NCBI RefSeq assembly: GCF_030580865.1
Contig: NZ_JAUQSY010000003.1
Location: 186,001-250,000, forward strand
Direction: 5' to 3'
From: Hymenobacter aranciens
Lineage (GTDB): Bacteria > Bacteroidota > Bacteroidia > Cytophagales > Hymenobacteraceae
Length of the DNA stretch: 64,000 nt
The notes under the pieces are model-generated. The model was not told the DNA's origin. It worked only from the letters and a program-made list of their open reading frames with translations, and searched no databases. Below are positions 43,230 to 54,342 of this stretch, one piece after another. How positions within the stretch are numbered: position 1 is the first letter of the stretch; each line of letters opens with the position of its first letter. Both the position numbers and the translations under genes were made by a program.

Positions 43230-44477
43230 TTATTTCGGGTGTTTCTTCAGCCAGTCTTTGGCCTCCTTGTATTGCTCCGATTTGTGGTCGGCTTTGTCTT
43301 TCACTACCGTATAGTACCGTCGGCCAGCTGTATAGTCCTTGTCCCGGTCGGCCAGCCGCGCCAGGTTCACGTTTGAGAATAAGTAGAAGCCGCCGGCCGT
43401 GTCGCCGCTGCTTTCGGCAAACACGATGCAGCGCAGGTAATAATCCTTGGCCTTGGCAATGTCGCGGTAGCGATGCTGCATGAGGTAGCCCAAGAAATAG
43501 CTGGCATAGCGCCCACTGATGGCTTCGTAGCCCGGCATACCCAGGTTAATCTTTTCCAGAATATCCCGGCTTACCCGCTCGCATTCAGTGAACTCGCCCT
43601 GGTCGTAGGTGAGCAGAGCGTAGAAACGCTGGAAATAACCGTTGTCGGGGTAGGTGGTGGCCAGGTAGCGGGCCACCGGCATGGCTTCTTCGGCGTTGTT
43701 TTCCTCGTTTTTGAGGATGCGCATCAGGAATACGCGGGCCTCGGTGCCGGTGTAGAAACCGTTGTTGGCTACGCTGCGCAGCTGCTGCAAGCCCAGCTTG
43801 GCATCGCCTTTGGGGAAGAGCAGCAGCACGGGCTTGAGCAGCGGATAATTTTCCGGAATCCAGATGGCGTAATAATTAAACAGCGCCTGCCCGAAGAGAA
43901 ATTCCGGGCTCAGGCCGTTGGCTTCCTGGCTTTTTTTGAGGGCGTTGAGGGCCCGCTTGCTGCTGACGGTAGCCTTACGCCAGTTGTGACGCTCGGCATT
44001 GAGGCGGGCATCGAAACCGTAGCCGGCCGAGAGGAAAAAGCTGGCCTCGTAGTTGTTGTTGTCTTTGTCGTACATCTTCTCCGCCAGCGTGATGGTGGTG
44101 TCCATGTAGGCAAAAAAGGTGCGGTCGTACTGCTTGGTCTGGATGTTGGTGGGCATAATCTTCCACCAAGTGCTCAAACCCAGCAGAAAATAAGGCATCG
44201 GATGGTTGGGATAGCGCCGCCGCAGCGAGCGGAATTGCTTCTCGGCCTTGTCGTACTTGAAATTGTACAGATTGCGCACCGCACCTTCCAGCTCCAGCTG
44301 AATGTCTTTGTCGAGCAGCAGCCAGCCTTTGGTATCCACGGCCGACGGCGCCACGCTCACCGTATCGAGCTGCACCGTGGGCATCACGGGCACGCGCACA
44401 GTATCAGTGGGCTGCGCCTGCCCGAGCAGTGGCATCGTCAGAGCCAGCAGAAAAAAGCAAAGTAGGGAACGGAGCAT
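43230..44477 (-). CDS. Secreted TPR-like repeat protein
   Basis: A 415-residue protein. The start at 44477 (MLRSLLCFFLLALTMPLLGQAQ) gives a typical signal peptide; the longer frame upstream is translated noise. The mature protein consists of helix pairs resembling TPRs: FKYDKAEKQFRSLRRRYPNH (~75), YFLLGLSTWWKI, and repeated alpha-hairpins through RDIAKAKDYYLRCIVFAESS near the C-terminus. Bacteroidota carry many such periplasmic repeat proteins of unknown function. It is in the same orientation as the polymerase candidate 9 nt downstream, so the two are probably co-transcribed. Confidence 0.8.
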   Translation of the reverse strand: MLRSLLCFFLLALTMPLLGQAQPTDTVRVPVMPTVQLDTVSVAPSAVDTKGWLLLDKDIQLELEGAVRNLYNFKYDKAEKQFRSLRRRYPNHPMPYFLLGLSTWWKIMPTNIQTKQYDRTFFAYMDTTITLAEKMYDKDNNNYEASFFLSAGYGFDARLNAERHNWRKATVSSKRALNALKKSQEANGLSPEFLFGQALFNYYAIWIPENYPLLKPVLLLFPKGDAKLGLQQLRSVANNGFYTGTEARVFLMRILKNEENNAEEAMPVARYLATTYPDNGYFQRFYALLTYDQGEFTECERVSRDILEKINLGMPGYEAISGRYASYFLGYLMQHRYRDIAKAKDYYLRCIVFAESSGDTAGGFYLFSNVNLARLADRDKDYTAGRRYYTVVKDKADHKSEQYKEAKDWLKKHPK

Positions 44478-44564
44478 AGGGAGAAAGCCTGACGCAGCCA
44501 AAGGCCACCGCCCGGCCAGCCGCACAGCACGGCAAACGGGGCTACTAAAGTACGGACTTTGCCC

Positions 44565-44572
44565 TAGCTTTG
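44565..44572 (+). promoter_or_regulatory. TAnnTTTG promoter -7 box for the M42 peptidase
   Basis: TAGCTTTG, 19 nt before the ATG at 44592, in the divergent gap with the TPR-like gene. Confidence 0.5.
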
Positions 44573-44591
44573 GCTGAAAATCCCCGCTTTT

Positions 44592-45506
44592 ATGCAATTG
44601 CTCCATACGCTCTGCCAACTCCCTGCGCCCGCCGGCAACGAGGCGGCCCTTTCCCGTTTCGTGCTCGACTACGTGCGCCAGCACCAGGCCGAATGGCAGC
44701 ACCAACCCCAGATTATCGCCGACGAGCGGTTTCAGGATTGCATTCTGCTGGTATTCGGGCAGCCGCGCACGGCCGTGTTTGCCCACCTCGACAGCATTGG
44801 CTTCACGGTGCGCTATGGGCGGCAGCTGGTGCGCATCGGCGGGCCGCGGGCTGAAGCGGGCTACCGCCTGGTAGGCAAGGATTCGCAAGGGGAAATTGAC
44901 TGTACGCTGACGGTGGATGAAGAAACCGGTGAGCTGGGCTACGCGTTCCACCGCGACATCGACCGGGGCACTGAGCTGACGTTTTACTGCGACTTCCGCG
45001 AAACCGAAACCACCGTCCAAAGCTGCTATATGGACAACCGCTTGGGCGTGTGGAACGCCCTGCGCCTCTGCGAGACGCTGGAGCACGGCATCATCGCCTT
45101 CAGCTGCTGGGAAGAGCACGGCGGCGGCTCGGTAGCCTATCTGGCCAGGTTTATCCACGAAACCTACGGCGTACGCCAGGCCCTGATTTCCGACATTACC
45201 TGGGTCACCGAAGGCGTACACGCGGGCCAAGGCTGCGCCATCTCGCTGCGCGACTCGCTCATTCCGCGCCGGGCTTATGTGGACCGTATTCGGGCCATTG
45301 CCGCCGCATCGGGCATCGCCCACCAGCTGGAAGTAGAAGGCAGCGGTGGTTCCGATGCCAAGGAGCTGCAGCACGCCGCCGCCCCCTGGGACTGGTGCTT
45401 CGTGGGTGCCCCCGAAGACCACGTGCACTCGCCCGACGAGCTGGTCGACAAGCGCGACATTGCCAGTATGCTGGCGTTGTATCAGGTGCTGCTGCGGGAG
45501 TTGTAA
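44592..45506 (+). CDS. M42/M20-family metalloaminopeptidase
   Basis: A 304-residue cytosolic peptidase of the M42 (glutamyl aminopeptidase/cellulase-M-like) clan. The metal ligands are visible in order: His in [10 protein letters not shown] (~60), Asp in [11 protein letters not shown] (~145), Glu-Glu in [10 protein letters not shown] (~175, catalytic base), Asp in [10 protein letters not shown] and His in [12 protein letters not shown]. It would trim N-terminal residues from peptides with two Zn or Co ions. It is slightly shorter than the ~350-residue family norm. Confidence 0.85.
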   Translation: MQLLHTLCQLPAPAGNEAALSRFVLDYVRQHQAEWQHQPQIIADERFQDCILLVFGQPRTAVFAHLDSIGFTVRYGRQLVRIGGPRAEAGYRLVGKDSQGEIDCTLTVDEETGELGYAFHRDIDRGTELTFYCDFRETETTVQSCYMDNRLGVWNALRLCETLEHGIIAFSCWEEHGGGSVAYLARFIHETYGVRQALISDITWVTEGVHAGQGCAISLRDSLIPRRAYVDRIRAIAAASGIAHQLEVEGSGGSDAKELQHAAAPWDWCFVGAPEDHVHSPDELVDKRDIASMLALYQVLLREL

Positions 45507-45547
45507 GGATGGGCTTATCTTTACGTGTTTTATCAGCATTATAACAA

Positions 45548-46747
45548 ATGCCGGCTACCATTTCTACTAACGTTTCTACTGCTACCGACGCGCAGCCCGT
45601 CAGACTGCTAACTTATCAGGAACTCGACATCCTGCATTGCCTGCGCGGCTTCTGTGCCTTCTACGTGGTCGTGTATCACGCTAAGTTTATCCTGTGGGCC
45701 GGTGGGCGCGAATACCTGAACGTGTTTCCCCGGGCCAGCTGGAACATCGGGCAGTACTTGGCTTTTGCGCTGGACATGCTCAGCTCGGCGGGCTACGAGA
45801 TGGTGATTTTCTTTTTTGTGCTGTCGGGCTTTTTCATTCGCTACGCCCAACTGCGCAAGCACCGCGCCCCCCTGGCTTTCTACCTGAACCGGATTGTGCG
45901 GATTTATCCGCCCTACCTGTTTTCGGTGCTGCTGGCGGTAGGGGTGTTGGCAGGGCTGGCGCATTTCGTGCCGCAGATGCTTACCATTGCCAATAGCCGC
46001 GAGCTAAACAGCGCCTTGCTCGAAGCCTGGAATGCCCTCCGCCACCTCGACCTGGTAGGAGCGGGCCGGGTACTGCTATTCATGCCCGTGCAGGGGCATA
46101 TATTTTTGGGTTACAACGAAGTGTATTGGTCGCTGCTGCCCGAGGCAATGTTCTATGCGCTGGTACCGCTGGCCTTCTGGCGCATCCGGGCCTATTACGT
46201 TGTCTCGTTGCTACTCTACCTGTTGGGAGCAGTAGCCATCACCCAAAACTATCCCTTAAACGACTTCACCGGCTTTTTTGCGTCTTACAACGCCTATTTT
46301 GCCCTGGGAGCGGCGTTGCACGACGTAGTAGTGCGCACCAAGTGGCTGGAACGGTTCCGGCGCGTGCCCGGCTGGCTGCTGTGGAGCAGCATGCTGGGGC
46401 TGTTTGCGGGGCTTATCGGCTTGGCTATTCTCAAAATGCGCATTCTTTCCGGCGTCGACGCCAGCTTGCTGGCCGTGCTGGCGGTATCGGCGCTGCTGGC
46501 CGGGCGAGTGTCGCCGCGCAACTGGCTGCTGCGGATTTTTCATCCCATCGGTATCTTCAGCTTCTCGCTGTATCTGTACCACTTCCCGCTGTTGCTGTTG
46601 TGTGGCGGCCTGCTGGTAGCCCTCACCGGCGACCTGGTATTCTATACCCGATACTACTGGCTGGCTATTCCGGTCGTGACCCTGGCGTGCTACGCGCTGT
46701 ACTGGTGCACCGAGCGGGTATCGATTAACTTTTTTCGGAAAGTATAG
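45548..46747 (+). CDS. Acyltransferase 3 family membrane protein
   Basis: A 399-residue polytopic protein with ~10 hydrophobic helices. The N-terminal ILHCLRGFCAFYVVVYHAKF has the conserved Arg-Gly and His of the Acyl_transf_3 family (O-antigen acetylases, OafA-like), and the pattern GYEMVIFFFVLSGFFIRYAQ and FYLNRIVRIYPPYLF (RxxRIxPxY) are family motifs. It probably O-acetylates a cell-surface sugar. The acceptor is unknown; it lies about 3 kb from the polysaccharide locus and may modify that polymer. TATCTTTA (45516) is a near-match to the promoter box. Confidence 0.85.
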   Translation: MPATISTNVSTATDAQPVRLLTYQELDILHCLRGFCAFYVVVYHAKFILWAGGREYLNVFPRASWNIGQYLAFALDMLSSAGYEMVIFFFVLSGFFIRYAQLRKHRAPLAFYLNRIVRIYPPYLFSVLLAVGVLAGLAHFVPQMLTIANSRELNSALLEAWNALRHLDLVGAGRVLLFMPVQGHIFLGYNEVYWSLLPEAMFYALVPLAFWRIRAYYVVSLLLYLLGAVAITQNYPLNDFTGFFASYNAYFALGAALHDVVVRTKWLERFRRVPGWLLWSSMLGLFAGLIGLAILKMRILSGVDASLLAVLAVSALLAGRVSPRNWLLRIFHPIGIFSFSLYLYHFPLLLLCGGLLVALTGDLVFYTRYYWLAIPVVTLACYALYWCTERVSINFFRKV

Positions 46748-46854
46748 GCAGTACGAGCTTTATTTGCCAGCTTTGCCGTTACGTCCTGTGCCTGCGGGGC
46801 ATCGGCTTTTTGTTGGTTCTAAACTCTTTTCTTACCTCACACCAATCCCACCTG

Positions 46855-49116
<2,262 letters not shown>

Positions 49117-49150
49117 GCCCATTGAACTGTCTTCAGTGTAGAAAAGGAGA

Positions 49151-49179
49151 AAAGGCTGCCAGAGATGGCAGCCTTTTTT
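49151..49179 (+). terminator. Rho-independent terminator of hppA
   Basis: Stem AAGGCTGCC/GGCAGCCTT, a 6-nt loop and a T6 run, 35 nt after the hppA stop. Confidence 0.9.
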
Positions 49180-49185
49180 GTGCAG

Positions 49186-49401
49186 TAGAGACGCAATGCT
49201 TTGTGTATCATTGTTCGCGCTACCGAGCCGATTCTGTTCAAACGAAGGTCAGCGAAGCCAACGACGAGACGCAAAATATTGCGTTTCTATATCGCATTCG
49301 ATTTTTACAAACTTCCAGACCGCGTCGATAGCAGACTAAAATGCGACGAATACAACCTGTTTAATTCCGGGCTTGCGGTCTAACCCTGACCCGCTATGCC
49401 G
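49186..49401. repeat. Intergenic region with gagacgcaa palindromes
   Basis: The 319-nt gap between hppA and hpt holds no gene. It contains GAGACGCAAAATATTGCGTTTC (49266-49287 is the palindrome; one G-T wobble) and a diverged copy, GAGACGCAATGCTTTGTGTAT, at 49188-49208. The rest is AT-rich for this genome and carries the hpt promoter box at its right end. Confidence 0.6.
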
Positions 49402-49409
49402 TACCTTTG
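49402..49409 (+). promoter_or_regulatory. TAnnTTTG promoter -7 box for hpt
   Basis: TACCTTTG, 26 nt before the hpt ATG at 49436. Confidence 0.55.
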
Positions 49410-49435
49410 CACCCCAATCCGCTACACCCTCACGC

Positions 49436-49975
49436 ATGGGCTCGTCCCTTATTACGCTTCACGGCAAAGATTTTCAGCCGTATCTGTCTGCCTCGCAATT
49501 GGCAGAAGCTGTTGAAAATCTGGCTGCTCGCATCAATGCGGATTATGCCGGCCGGCAGCCGCTTTTCGTGGTGGTGCTCACGGGCGGCTTCATGTTTGCC
49601 TCCGATTTGCTGAAGTACATCACGCTGCCCTGCGAGGTGGTTTTCATCCGGGTATCGTCGTACGAAGGCACCGAAAGCAGCGGCATGGTGAAAGAAGTGC
49701 TGGGCTTGCGCGAGGAAGTGCAGGGCCGCGACCTCATCGTTGTCGAAGACATCGTGGATACCGGCACTACCATGCACCACCTCGTGCCTAAGTTGCAGTC
49801 GCAGGGCCCGGCGTCGGTGGTCATTGCCACGCTGTTTTTCAAGCCCGAAAGCCTGCGCCACGAGCTTACTCTCAACTACGTAGCTAAGGAAATTCCCAAC
49901 GATTTCGTAGTGGGCTACGGCCTCGACTACGACGGCCTCGGCCGCAACCTGCCCGACGTGTACGTGGCCGTGTAA
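49436..49975 (+). CDS. hpt: Hypoxanthine phosphoribosyltransferase
   Basis: A 179-residue purine salvage enzyme that makes IMP/GMP from hypoxanthine/guanine and PRPP. The PRPP loop LIVVEDIVDTGTTMHHL (~100-116) and the N-terminal FVVVLTGGFMFASDLL are canonical, and VGYGLDYDGLGRNLPDVYV is the C-terminal metal/base-binding region. The start at 49436 (MGSSLITLHGKDF) gives the usual family length and follows a promoter box. It is followed 60 nt later by adk, so purine nucleotide genes are grouped. Confidence 0.93.
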   Translation: MGSSLITLHGKDFQPYLSASQLAEAVENLAARINADYAGRQPLFVVVLTGGFMFASDLLKYITLPCEVVFIRVSSYEGTESSGMVKEVLGLREEVQGRDLIVVEDIVDTGTTMHHLVPKLQSQGPASVVIATLFFKPESLRHELTLNYVAKEIPNDFVVGYGLDYDGLGRNLPDVYVAV

Positions 49976-50035
49976 CCCGGTTTTGCCGTAGCCTGCTTAT
50001 CTTGCCTAACGCCGCTAAAAAACTCTCCCTATTTC

Positions 50036-50659
50036 ATGCTGAACATCGTCCTCTTCGGCCCTCCCGGCGCCGGTAAAGGCACCCAGAGCCAGAAGCTGAT
50101 TGCCCGTTACAACCTCGTTCACCTGAGCACCGGCGACCTGCTGCGCGCCCAGATTGCCCAGGGCACCGACCTTGGCATCCGGGCCAAAAAGCTCATGGAC
50201 GAAGGCCTGCTTGTGCCCGATGAAGTGGTAATCGGCATGATTGACAATGCCCTGCAGGACAATCCCAACGCCGGTGGCTTTATCTTCGACGGCTTCCCGC
50301 GCACGGTGCCCCAGGCCCGGAGCCTCGACGAACTGTTGGCCAAGCACGACGAGAAAATCAACTGCATGATTGCCCTCGAAGTAGGGGAGGAGGAACTGGT
50401 GAAGCGCCTGCTGGAGCGCGGCAAAACCAGCGGCCGCCCCGACGACCAGGACGAAAGCAAAATCCGCCGCCGCGTGACGGTGTACAACACCGAAACCGCC
50501 CAAGTGGCTGGCTACTACGCTGAGCAGAAGAAGTTCCACGCCCTCAACGGCATCGGTGAGATTGAAAGCATCTTCGGCCAGATTTGTGGCCTGATTGACA
50601 AGCACAAACCGGCCGCGGCTGAAACGCCCGCTGAGGCGACGAAAGAAGTAAAAGCGTAG
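50036..50659 (+). CDS. adk: Adenylate kinase
   Basis: A 207-residue AMP/ATP phosphotransferase. The P-loop is FGPPGAGKGTQSQKL (~6-20); the AMP-binding HLSTGDLLRAQI and FIFDGFPRTVPQA follow. The LID is short (KTSGRPDDQDESKIRRRV) without zinc cysteines. A C-terminal extension rich in Ala, Glu and Lys (~15 residues) is probably disordered. A 31-bp inverted repeat begins 7 nt after the stop and leads into obg. Confidence 0.95.
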   Translation: MLNIVLFGPPGAGKGTQSQKLIARYNLVHLSTGDLLRAQIAQGTDLGIRAKKLMDEGLLVPDEVVIGMIDNALQDNPNAGGFIFDGFPRTVPQARSLDELLAKHDEKINCMIALEVGEEELVKRLLERGKTSGRPDDQDESKIRRRVTVYNTETAQVAGYYAEQKKFHALNGIGEIESIFGQICGLIDKHKPAAAETPAEATKEVKA

Positions 50660-50666
50660 GCTTTTA

Positions 50667-50783
50667 GAGTTATGAGTTTTGAATTACGAGTTATGAGTTT
50701 CGGCGAACAGGCCGGAATTCATAACTCGCTTTTTTAAGGGCCATCCTGCCAACTCATAACTCGTAATTCAAAACTCATAACTC
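50667..50783. repeat. 31-bp perfect inverted repeat between adk and obg
   Basis: Arms 50667-50697 and 50753-50783 are perfect inverse complements; each arm holds GAGTTATGAG twice as internal direct repeats. The element starts 7 nt after the adk stop and ends 5 nt before the obg ATG. Its composition (gagtta-type units) resembles the palindrome at 60301. Confidence 0.9.
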
Positions 50784-50788
50784 AAAAA

Positions 50789-51784
50789 ATGGCCTCCAAT
50801 AACTTCATCGACTACGTCAAGCTCACCTGCCGCTCGGGCAAGGGCGGGGCGGGCTCGCGCCACTATTTCCGGGCCAAGGGCCTGCCCAACGGCGGCCCCG
50901 ACGGCGGCGACGGCGGCCGCGGCGGCCACATCATCCTCGAAGGCAACTCGCAGCTCTGGACGCTGCTGCACCTGCAATATCAGAAGCACGTGTTTGCTAA
51001 AGACGGTGAGGGCGGCGGCGAAAACAACCGCACCGGCGCGCAGGGCGAGGATATTATCCTGCAAGTGCCGCTGGGCACCATCGCCCGCGAAGTCGAATCG
51101 GGCGAGCAGCGCCTCGAAATCACCGAACACGGCCAGCGCATCATCATGGTGCCCGGCGGGCGCGGCGGCCTCGGCAACGACCACTTCAAGTCGGCCACCA
51201 ACCAGGCCCCCGACTACGCCCAGCCCGGCGAGCCCGGCATCGAGGAGCAATTGATTCTGGAGCTGAAGCTGCTGGCCGACGTGGGCCTGGTGGGCTTCCC
51301 TAACGCGGGCAAGAGCACGCTGCTTTCGGTGGTGTCGGCCGCGAAGCCGAAAATTGCCGATTACGCCTTCACTACCCTCGTGCCCAACCTGGGCGTGGTG
51401 GCCTACCGCGACTACAAATCGTTCGTGATGGCCGACATTCCCGGCATCATCGAAGGCGCGGCCGAGGGCAAAGGCCTGGGCACCCGCTTCCTGCGCCATA
51501 TCGAGCGCAACTCGATGCTGCTGTTCATGATAAGCTGCGACTCGCCCGACATCGCCGCCGAGTACGGCATCCTGCTAGGCGAGCTGCAACAGTTTAACCC
51601 CGAACTGCTGGACAAGAAGCGCCTGCTGGCCATCGCCAAAACCGACATGCTGGATGAGGAGCTGGAAGCCGAGATGCGCGCTTCATTACCAGCCGATATG
51701 CCGCCCACGATTTTCATTTCCAGCCTCACGAACAAGAACATCGTGCAGCTGAAAGACATGATTTGGAAGGCGTTGCATGAGTAG
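50789..51784 (+). CDS. obg: Obg-family GTPase
   Basis: A 331-residue GTPase with the Gly-rich N-terminal Obg domain ([36 protein letters not shown]) followed by the G domain: G1 [12 protein letters not shown] near residues 168-179, G3 DIPGIIEGA and G4 AKTD late. Obg acts in ribosome assembly and stress/growth control. No C-terminal OCT extension is seen. A 117-nt inverted-repeat element occupies the gap to adk and ends 5 nt before this start. Confidence 0.95.
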   Translation: MASNNFIDYVKLTCRSGKGGAGSRHYFRAKGLPNGGPDGGDGGRGGHIILEGNSQLWTLLHLQYQKHVFAKDGEGGGENNRTGAQGEDIILQVPLGTIAREVESGEQRLEITEHGQRIIMVPGGRGGLGNDHFKSATNQAPDYAQPGEPGIEEQLILELKLLADVGLVGFPNAGKSTLLSVVSAAKPKIADYAFTTLVPNLGVVAYRDYKSFVMADIPGIIEGAAEGKGLGTRFLRHIERNSMLLFMISCDSPDIAAEYGILLGELQQFNPELLDKKRLLAIAKTDMLDEELEAEMRASLPADMPPTIFISSLTNKNIVQLKDMIWKALHE

Positions 51785-51786
51785 AC

Positions 51787-52152
51787 TTATTGCTCAATTC
51801 TGGAAATAAATAGTTCTGTTGTAGAGCGGCTGTAATCGTCTTTGATGTGCCCAGCTTCCTGAATTATTTGGAATGCACTGTTTTTATGTAGTTGCAGGAA
51901 CTGCAAACCTGCTTCGGTCAGCCAATACTCGCTGAATTGTGACGCTCCGTCATCGTTTGTGTCTAAGAGCTCAATTTGGACAAGGTATTTGACCGAATCA
52001 AAGCTGATGATACCAAATAACCTAGACAGCCAACGAACGAGCTGGTAGCTATTAGCGGGCTCGTAGTTGTTAGCGGATTCATTATAAACTGATTCCTGAT
52101 GCACTATGAGCAATACACACAGTTTTTGGGCAAGACTGATATTTGTGGCCAT
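51787..52152 (-). CDS. Hypothetical AT-rich protein (121 aa)
   Basis: I do not recognise this family. The protein begins MATNISLAQKLCVLLIVHQE and has no signal peptide or membrane helix; YWLTEAGLQFLQLHK resembles the recognition part of a winged-helix fold, but that is only a suggestion. The DNA is clearly richer in A and T than its neighbours and uses codons they avoid, which suggests recent acquisition. It lies antisense between obg and grpE, ending 2 nt past the obg stop. TAGTTTTA (52157-52164, minus) sits 4 nt upstream of the ATG, one base off the promoter consensus. Confidence 0.65.
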   Translation of the reverse strand: MATNISLAQKLCVLLIVHQESVYNESANNYEPANSYQLVRWLSRLFGIISFDSVKYLVQIELLDTNDDGASQFSEYWLTEAGLQFLQLHKNSAFQIIQEAGHIKDDYSRSTTELFISRIEQ

Positions 52153-52284
52153 CCGGTAAAACTAATGGGAAAACTGCTTGTGCCAACTTGTCACCCCCGC
52201 CGCCTTTGGCCCACTCCTTGCGCCCGCGCTTTTGATAACCGGTGAAACCCCGTGAAAAACCCCTTCCGACGACTATTTACCAAC

Positions 52285-52875
52285 ATGGCTGACGAACAAA
52301 ACCTGCCCCAGGACGACAACCTGTCTGCTGACTCCGCCCACACGGCTGGCGAAATGGCCGACGCCGACGGCGAAAACACCGACCCCGGCGCGGCCGCCGA
52401 TGCCAGCGCCTCGGCCCAGCCCGAAGCCGCCGGCACCCGCGCCGAAGCCGAGCTGGCCGACCTGAAAGACAAATACCTGCGCCTGGCCGCCGAATTTGAG
52501 AACTACAAGCGCCGCACCACCAAGGAGCGCATCGACCTCTTCAAAACCGCCAACCAGGAGTTGATGGTGGCTCTGCTGCCCGTGCTCGACGACTTTGACC
52601 GTGCCCGCAATGCCACCGCCACCACCACCGATGCCAACGCCGTGCGCGAAAGCATCGACATCATTCAAACCAAGCTGAACAAAACTCTGCAGCAAAAGGG
52701 TTTGACGGCCATGGAAGCCAAAGGTGGCGACTTCGATGCCGAGTTGCACGAAGCCATCACCCAGATTCCGGCTCCGAGCGACGACCTGAAAGGGAAAATC
52801 GTGGACGAGGTGGAGAAGGGCTACTACTTGGGTGATAAGGTGATTCGTCACGCGAAAGTGGTGCTGGGCCAGTAG
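52285..52875 (+). CDS. grpE: GrpE nucleotide exchange factor
   Basis: A 196-residue co-chaperone that releases ADP from DnaK. The acidic N-terminus (~1-55) is disordered. The coiled coil begins near ELADLKDKYLRLAAEFENYK; a four-helix and beta domain follow, with LLPVLDDFDRA and the C-terminal signature VDEVEKGYYLGDKVIRHAKV. The ATG at 52285 (MADEQNLPQDDN) is preferred; a GTG at 52252 would add 11 residues. It is followed by dnaJ, the usual order, but with an inverted-repeat element in the gap. Confidence 0.9.
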   Translation: MADEQNLPQDDNLSADSAHTAGEMADADGENTDPGAAADASASAQPEAAGTRAEAELADLKDKYLRLAAEFENYKRRTTKERIDLFKTANQELMVALLPVLDDFDRARNATATTTDANAVRESIDIIQTKLNKTLQQKGLTAMEAKGGDFDAELHEAITQIPAPSDDLKGKIVDEVEKGYYLGDKVIRHAKVVLGQ

Positions 52876-52998
52876 CTGTCATGCTGAGGAACGAAGCATC
52901 TACTCACGGCGGCGTTTTGACTCAGGCAAATTCCTTTTAAAAGATTAAATCAAGCAGCGCGAGCGGGATAAGTTGTTTCGCTTCGCTCAACATGACAG
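52876..52998. repeat. Imperfect inverted repeat between grpE and dnaJ (REP/MITE-like)
   Basis: Ends CTGTCATGCTGAG and CTCAACATGACAG are inverse complements with few mismatches. The element is related to the perfect repeat at 16591 (TGTCATCCTGAG). It starts directly after the grpE stop and ends 6 nt before the dnaJ ATG. Confidence 0.75.
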
Positions 52999-53004
52999 TT
53001 AGTT

Positions 53005-54144
53005 ATGGCAACCGTAAAGCGCGATTATTACGAAGTATTGGGTGTGGCGAAAAATGCGGAGGGCGACGTAATTAAGTCGGCTTACCGTAAGATGGCCATT
53101 AAATACCATCCCGATAAAAACCCCGACGACCCCACGGCTGAGGACAAATTCAAGGAAGCGGCCGAGGCCTATGAGGTGCTTAGCAATGCCGACAAGCGGG
53201 CGCGCTACGACCGGTTTGGCCACCAGGCCAGTGGCGGTGGCGGCGGCCAGCCCAACATGGAGGATATTTTCTCGCAGTTCGGCGACATTTTTGGCGGCGG
53301 GGGCTTCGGTGATTTCTTCGGGGGCGGCGGGCAGCGCGGCGGCCGGCGGCAGCGCAAGGGCTCGAACCTGCGCATCAAACTGAAGCTTGATTTAGAGGAA
53401 GTTGCCAACGGCGTTGAGAAGAAAATCAAGGTGAAGCGCTACGTGGCCTGCCAGCCCTGCAGCGGCACCGGCGCCAAAAACGGCACCGAGCTCAAAACCT
53501 GCGCCACCTGCCAGGGCAGCGGCCAGACCAAGCGCGTGGTAAATACCATGCTGGGCCAGATGGTGAGCGCCAGCACCTGCCCCACCTGCAACGGCGAAGG
53601 CCAGACCGTGACCGCCACCTGCGAAGTCTGCAAAGGCGACGGCCGCCAGTTGCATGAGGAAGTAATTCCCATCAACATTCCCGCCGGCGTGGCCAACGAT
53701 ATGCAGCTGAGCATGAACGGCAAAGGCAACTACCCCGAGCGCGGCGGCGTGCCCGGCGACCTGCTCATCCAGATTGAGGAGGAGCCGCACGAATTCCTGA
53801 AGCGCGACGGCAACAACGTGATGTTCGAGCAGTACATCTCGTTCGTGGATGCCGCCCTGGGCGCCAGCCTGGAGGTGCCGACTATCGAGGGCAAGGTAAA
53901 AATCAAGGTGGACCCCGGCACCCAGCCGGGCAAAATTCTGCGCCTGCGCGGCAAAGGCATCAAAGACCTGAACGGCTACGGCCGGGGCGACCAGCTCATC
54001 CACCTCAACGTGTGGACGCCCAAGAACGTGAGCAGCCAGGAGCGCGAGCTGCTGGAGAAGCTGCGCAATTCGGATAATTTCACGCCGCACCCCGGCAAGA
54101 ATGAGAAAGGCTTCTTCGAGAAAGTGAAGGAGTATTTCCAGTAA
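53005..54144 (+). CDS. dnaJ: DnaJ chaperone
   Basis: A 379-residue Hsp40. The J domain (~1-70) has the HPD triad in IKYHPDKNPDDP, and a Gly/Phe-rich linker follows. The zinc domain carries four CxxCxGxG motifs: CQPCSGTG, CATCQGSG, CPTCNGEG and CEVCKGDG. The C-terminal substrate domain and dimerisation part end at KEYFQ. It works with DnaK and GrpE in folding and stress response. Gene order grpE-dnaJ is conventional; the hairpin-forming element in the gap is not. Confidence 0.96.
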   Translation: MATVKRDYYEVLGVAKNAEGDVIKSAYRKMAIKYHPDKNPDDPTAEDKFKEAAEAYEVLSNADKRARYDRFGHQASGGGGGQPNMEDIFSQFGDIFGGGGFGDFFGGGGQRGGRRQRKGSNLRIKLKLDLEEVANGVEKKIKVKRYVACQPCSGTGAKNGTELKTCATCQGSGQTKRVVNTMLGQMVSASTCPTCNGEGQTVTATCEVCKGDGRQLHEEVIPINIPAGVANDMQLSMNGKGNYPERGGVPGDLLIQIEEEPHEFLKRDGNNVMFEQYISFVDAALGASLEVPTIEGKVKIKVDPGTQPGKILRLRGKGIKDLNGYGRGDQLIHLNVWTPKNVSSQERELLEKLRNSDNFTPHPGKNEKGFFEKVKEYFQ

Positions 54145-54151
54145 GAACGAC

Positions 54152-54190
54152 GTGGTAGCACGAATTCCGCGTAGCGGTTCGTACTACCAC
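54152..54190. repeat. Inverted repeat after dnaJ, copy 1
   Basis: GTGGTAGCACGAA pairs with TTCGTACTACCAC (one mismatch) around a short loop, 8 nt after the dnaJ stop. Confidence 0.7.
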
Positions 54191-54221
54191 TCTGACGTCT
54201 GTGCAATAGTAACAACGACCA

Positions 54222-54262
54222 AGTGGTAGTACGAACCCCTACGGGGAATTCGTACTACCACT
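54222..54262. repeat. Inverted repeat after dnaJ, copy 2
   Basis: AGTGGTAGTACGAA and TTCGTACTACCACT are perfect inverse complements, with CCCC/GGGG extending the stem. It is a second member of the family at 54152. Confidence 0.8.
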
Positions 54263-54268
54263 CCGACG

Positions 54269-54303
54269 AAAAGCCCGCTTCACGAAAGTTGAGCGGGCTT
54301 TTT
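54269..54303 (+). terminator. Rho-independent terminator downstream of dnaJ
   Basis: Stem AAGCCCGCT/AGCGGGCTT with a 12-nt loop and a T-run, after the two hairpins and 40 nt before the ABC gene. Confidence 0.8.
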
Positions 54304-54342
54304 GTTGCTTTGCGGAAAGTTTCTTCCTTTTACCCTACTCCT

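Noticed and set aside
49117..49435. A tRNA or small RNA gene in the hppA-hpt gap
   Set aside because: No cloverleaf, T-loop (GGTTCRA) or CCA end was found; only short palindromes and promoter-like sequence.
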